Translations under genes and position numbers: made by a program | From: Prorocentrum cordatum | Taxonomy: Eukaryota > Sar > Dinophyceae > Prorocentrales > Prorocentraceae | Assembly: GCA_963575745.1 (NCBI GenBank) | Contig: CAUYUJ010017903.1 | Coordinates: forward strand, 15,001-79,000 | Direction: 5' to 3' | Length of the DNA: 64,000 bases | In this document: positions 61,390 to 64,000 of the stretch, in pieces | How the letters are laid out: each line of letters begins with the position of its first letter | How positions within the stretch are numbered: position 1 is the stretch's first letter | Notes under the pieces: generated by a model | Seen by the model: only the letters and a program-made list of their open reading frames with translations | Database searches by the model: none | Told to the model about the DNA's origin: nothing

Positions 61390-61700
61390 CCTCTTGGTGG
61401 CTTCTTTGGGCTCTCGGGGTATCCTGGACGCCGCCTGGGGGATTCTCGGGGGCCTCTTCGGGGCGTCTTGGGGACATTCTGAGGGCCTCGTCGGGTCGTT
61501 TTGGGGCCGTCTTGAGCTGCTTCTGGCCGTCTGGCGTTTCGGAGGGCCCCTCGAAGCGCAATGGGGCCATCTAGGAGGTCTCTTTTGGCTGTGCTGGGGT
61601 TTTCATGGGGCCAACTTGGGCCCCCCTGGGCCGTCCCTGGGGTCTTCTTGGCCCGTTGGGCTGTCCTGCGTTGTGAGACGCCCGGATCGGCGAGAACGCC
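61390..61700. repeat. G-rich minisatellite, CTTGGGGGCCT type, copy 6
   Basis: CCTCTTCGGGGCGTCTTGGGG, CGTCTTGAGC units with the inserted motif CCCGGATCGGCGAGAACGCC at 61,680. Confidence 0.75.
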
Positions 61701-61794
61701 ACGAACAGTCGAAACCCAGGAGTGTGAGTGCTTGTCTGGAGGGCTCCGCCTTCTGCCGCCAGCCCTCCCTTTGACATGAGGGGTGAACCTTGGG

Positions 61795-61990
61795 CCCGGG
61801 AACGCCGGGAACGCTAGGAACGCCGCAGGAATGCCGGGAATGCTGGGAATCCTGCCGGGAACGCTGCATGGGGCCTCCAGCCGGGAAAATCAGCCGGGCA
61901 GGCCCGGAGGACCGGGAGGTCCGGGGGGGCCGGGAGGCCGGGAGGGTCGGGAGGGCCAGGAGGGCCGGGAATGCCAGGAAGGCCAGGCCC
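61795..61990. repeat. 9-10-bp minisatellites (GCCGGGAAC and CCGGGAGG)
   Basis: Two adjoining arrays, GGGAACGCCGGGAACGC type then GGGAGGTCCGG type. Confidence 0.85.
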
Positions 61991-62129
61991 CGACCTCCCA
62001 ACATACCCCCAAAACAAGCTCTCACATATAAAAAGACGCCGCTCTATAATTTAAGAAACGACGTCGTCAATTCTGTGAAATTGACGCCGCATATGCGGCA
62101 TCCAACATTAGGCCAAAAAGGCAACGGGG

Positions 62130-62215
62130 GAGAAAACAAGGAAGAAGAAGAGAGGAGGAAAAGGAGGAGGAGGAGGAGGAGGAGGAGGAGGAGGAGGGGG
62201 AGGAGTATGATGAGG
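62130..62215. repeat. (GGA)n tract
   Basis: GAAGAAGAGAGGAGG then uninterrupted GGA. Confidence 0.9.
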
Positions 62216-62479
62216 TGGAGGAGACGGCGGACGAGCGGAAAGAAGATGAGGTCAAGGCCAGAGAAGCGTGCTCGATAGTTGGCTCCAAGATTGCCCACGA
62301 CTGCTCTCGAGGGCCGCTGGAGGGGCCAGATAGGGGCCCACAAGAGCCGAGATGTGAACTTGGGGTGGTTGTCGTTGGCTGTTTACTTCCCGCCCTAAGG
62401 TTACCCCGAGACCGCCATCAGGCCCCCAAGAAACCAACCAACAGGCCCCAAGAGGCCCCAGAGAGGCCCGCAGGATGCC

Positions 62480-62820
62480 TTTGGGTGTTGTATGGGTGTC
62501 CCCTCTCGGGTTTCATAGTTATCCCTTCTCTTGGGTCAATCGGTGCCCCTCCCACCTCTTGGGTATCATGCCTGTCCCCCGTCTTGGGTTTCATGCCTGT
62601 CCCCCCTCTAGGGTTTCATGTCTGTCCCCCTCTTGGGTTTATGGGTGCCCACCCCCCGATTGGGCTTCATCCCCCCCTCCCCTCTACGGGTTTAGGGGAG
62701 TCCCCGCTCATGGGTGTCATGGGTGTCCCCCCTCTCTCTGGGCCTTTATGGATCCCCCCCTCGTGGGTTCCATGCATGCCCCCGCCCGTTCTGTGGTTTT
62801 ATGTGTCCCTGGTCGGGGAT
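62480..62820. repeat. ~27-bp degenerate minisatellite
   Basis: TCTTGGGTTTCATGCCTGTC with CCCC recurs about ten times with drift (TAGGGTTTCATGTCTGTC, CATGGGTGTCATGGGTGTC). Confidence 0.8.
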
Positions 62821-62934
62821 GTAAGTGCCAGGCGCGTTGTTTGAACGCATACTTGTAGATATATACACATATGTATGTATGTAGGCAGCCATCGTGGTAA
62901 ATCCTGTGGTGCATCCATTAAGGCATGAACAATT

Positions 62935-62956
62935 CCTTAGCCAGTTTTGGCTCAAG
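62935..62956 (+). other. Relict dinoflagellate spliced-leader sequence
   Basis: CCTTAGCCAG followed by TTTTGGCTCAAG matches the conserved 22-nt dinoflagellate spliced leader with one substitution (T for G at the third base) and one inserted G; the last 12 bases are perfect. It lies 17 nt upstream of the ATG at 62,974. A genomic SL copy directly upstream of a coding frame is the signature of a trans-spliced mRNA reverse-transcribed back into the genome. It is not an SL RNA gene: no SL donor GT with snRNA-like sequence follows (the next bases are ATTTTGCC). Confidence 0.8.
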
Positions 62957-62973
62957 ATTTTGCCTAGCCACAC

Positions 62974-63978
62974 ATGTGCACTCGCAGGCCCGCAGTAACC
63001 TTGGACGAACATGCGTGCAAAGCAGCGCTAACGTTGCTGCCAGTGACAGCTTGGACGAAGGAGATGAAATTCATGTCGTACCCTCTGAAGTTCAAGGTCG
63101 CCCCAGACTGGATGAGAGGCAAGAAGATGATACCGTGCGTGGCTGAGATCTTGACGAGGACGGGGGGCTACAACGTTACACAATTGTCCCTTCGAGCTGG
63201 TATGAAAGCGTTCTTCAATGATGGCGACGTGGATGTGGACCCGCACGAGCAGGAGAAAGCAGCTTACTCGATCAGGGCACTGATTTCGCAGATGGCAAAC
63301 CATAAGCGTAAGAAAAGAGAAGTCCCTCGGGTACACAGGCATCAGTGGTCGGTTGTCTTCTACAAGGTCAACGCACAAGTTGTCGACGACGTCATTGCGC
63401 CACCTGACGACAAGGACGATGACGACGTCGAGGTAGTCAACGAGGATGAAAAGAAAGACGTCTGGTCGGTCTCAGACTGCAGCGACCACGAGGCTGAGAA
63501 AACAAACTTGTTCGACTCATCCGACCCTGTCCTGAGATCCCTTCTCAACCACTGCGAGGACATCCCCCTGCCAGCCACAGACGTCCGCAAGCGACGGCGC
63601 CTTTCCTCGAAGACTCCATCATCAGACTGGGCAAAGCCATCCTACTATGCTCGTGCTGTTCAACTCTCTGCTGGTGATGCGGTTCCTGCAGTGTCCCCCG
63701 CGACGTTCGCAGTCCTGCAGAAATCGTTGAAGGCGGAGGAGGCCGCGAAGGTCACTGGGAGCAAGAACGGCGGCAAGGCGAAAAAGACCATCACGAAGGC
63801 TACGAAGGCTACGAGGACCATCAAGAAGGCTACGAAGGGTGTCGGGGACGAGGGCGCCGCGGTGGCGATCTCGTGGCAGCAGTTCTTGAAGAGAGAGCAC
63901 TCCAAGGCGTACCACAAGGCGGTCGTTGAGGCTCAGAGCCAGGGCAAATCCAAGGATGAGGCAAAATCGTGTGGCTAA
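62974..63978 (+). CDS. Intronless gene for a charged, lysine-rich, probably nuclear protein (334 aa)
   Basis: The only open frame outside repeats with coding-like composition along its length. ATG at 62,974 is preceded by an in-frame TAG at 62,965-62,967, so it is the first possible start; Met-31 (63,064) is an alternative. Residues 35-130 are a mixed domain (APDWMRGKKMIPCVAEIL, LSLRAGMKAFFND, QWSVVFYKVNAQV) that I do not recognise. KRKKR at 111-115 and RKRRR at 205-209 look like nuclear localisation signals. Residues 143-159 are acidic. Residues 262-290 are a Lys/Ala/Thr repeat (TKATKATRTIKKATKG) resembling histone-like or H1 tails. The end, ISWQQFLKREHSKAYHKAV, recalls the HMG/YABBY-like tails of many dinoflagellate proteins. 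It stops at TAA 63,976. No introns and a relict spliced leader upstream point to a retroposed copy. Expression is unproven. Confidence 0.65.
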   Translation: MCTRRPAVTLDEHACKAALTLLPVTAWTKEMKFMSYPLKFKVAPDWMRGKKMIPCVAEILTRTGGYNVTQLSLRAGMKAFFNDGDVDVDPHEQEKAAYSIRALISQMANHKRKKREVPRVHRHQWSVVFYKVNAQVVDDVIAPPDDKDDDDVEVVNEDEKKDVWSVSDCSDHEAEKTNLFDSSDPVLRSLLNHCEDIPLPATDVRKRRRLSSKTPSSDWAKPSYYARAVQLSAGDAVPAVSPATFAVLQKSLKAEEAAKVTGSKNGGKAKKTITKATKATRTIKKATKGVGDEGAAVAISWQQFLKREHSKAYHKAVVEAQSQGKSKDEAKSCG

Positions 63979-64000
63979 GCCGCAGGGGGGACGAGACTTT

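Noticed and set aside
1-64000. tRNA, rRNA, SL RNA or snRNA genes
   Set aside because: No cloverleaf, conserved rRNA block or SL-donor structure was found by eye; a covariance-model scan would be needed to exclude diverged copies.

Overview
The window looks like about 64 kb of dinoflagellate nuclear DNA. It is GC-rich, gene-poor and dominated by repeats. Three observations carry that identification: a degenerate copy of the dinoflagellate spliced-leader sequence just upstream of an intronless gene (62,935-62,956); a tyrosine-recombinase retroelement carrying reverse transcriptase, a cytosine-C5 methyltransferase, an RNase H and a recombinase, a domain set known from dinoflagellate genomes; and a LINE-type RT/RNase H relic. 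The species cannot be fixed from the sequence. The high GC would suit a free-living high-GC lineage such as Prorocentrum, but that is a guess. I found no tRNA, rRNA, operon or bacterial-type signal.

Layout. 1-12.5 kb holds head-to-tail copies of an unusual array-bearing repeat element: a conserved head module plus a pyrimidine tract, then a 77-bp or 90-bp tandem array, then a conserved tail module, always on the same strand. Further copies lie at 16.3-16.9 kb and 32.7-33.9 kb. 8.1-9.2 kb is a GAT-rich tract. 9.3-34.6 kb is a mosaic of short inverted-repeat elements (at least five MITE-like families), G-rich CTTGGGG minisatellites, GGA/TCC tracts and one retroelement C-terminal relic (26.0-26.8 kb). 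35.1-42.4 kb is a run of ~1-1.5 kb units separated by (TTG)n tracts, with an AT-richer island of ~248-bp repeats at 37.7-39.6 kb. 42.6-44.1 kb is again G-rich minisatellite plus a foldback element. 44.2-46.6 kb is a minus-strand LINE relic. 46.7-52.3 kb has GC-rich minisatellites and a 1.4-kb element with long inverted repeats. 53.2-59.0 kb is the most informative part: a decayed tyrosine-recombinase retroelement that appears to have landed inside a 150-bp MITE. 59.0-62.9 kb is repeats, and 62.97-63.98 kb is the only open reading frame I regard as a plausible intact gene.

How it works together. There is one credible cellular gene. It is probably a retroposed, intron-free copy of a trans-spliced mRNA, encoding a charged, lysine-rich, probably nuclear protein. 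The two retroelement classes present as relics (LINE and tyrosine-recombinase type) are the kinds of machinery that could supply reverse transcriptase for such recycling, but neither copy here is intact. The rest records repeated transposition and tandem expansion. Very long open frames across the tandem arrays follow from the repeat composition and are not called as genes.
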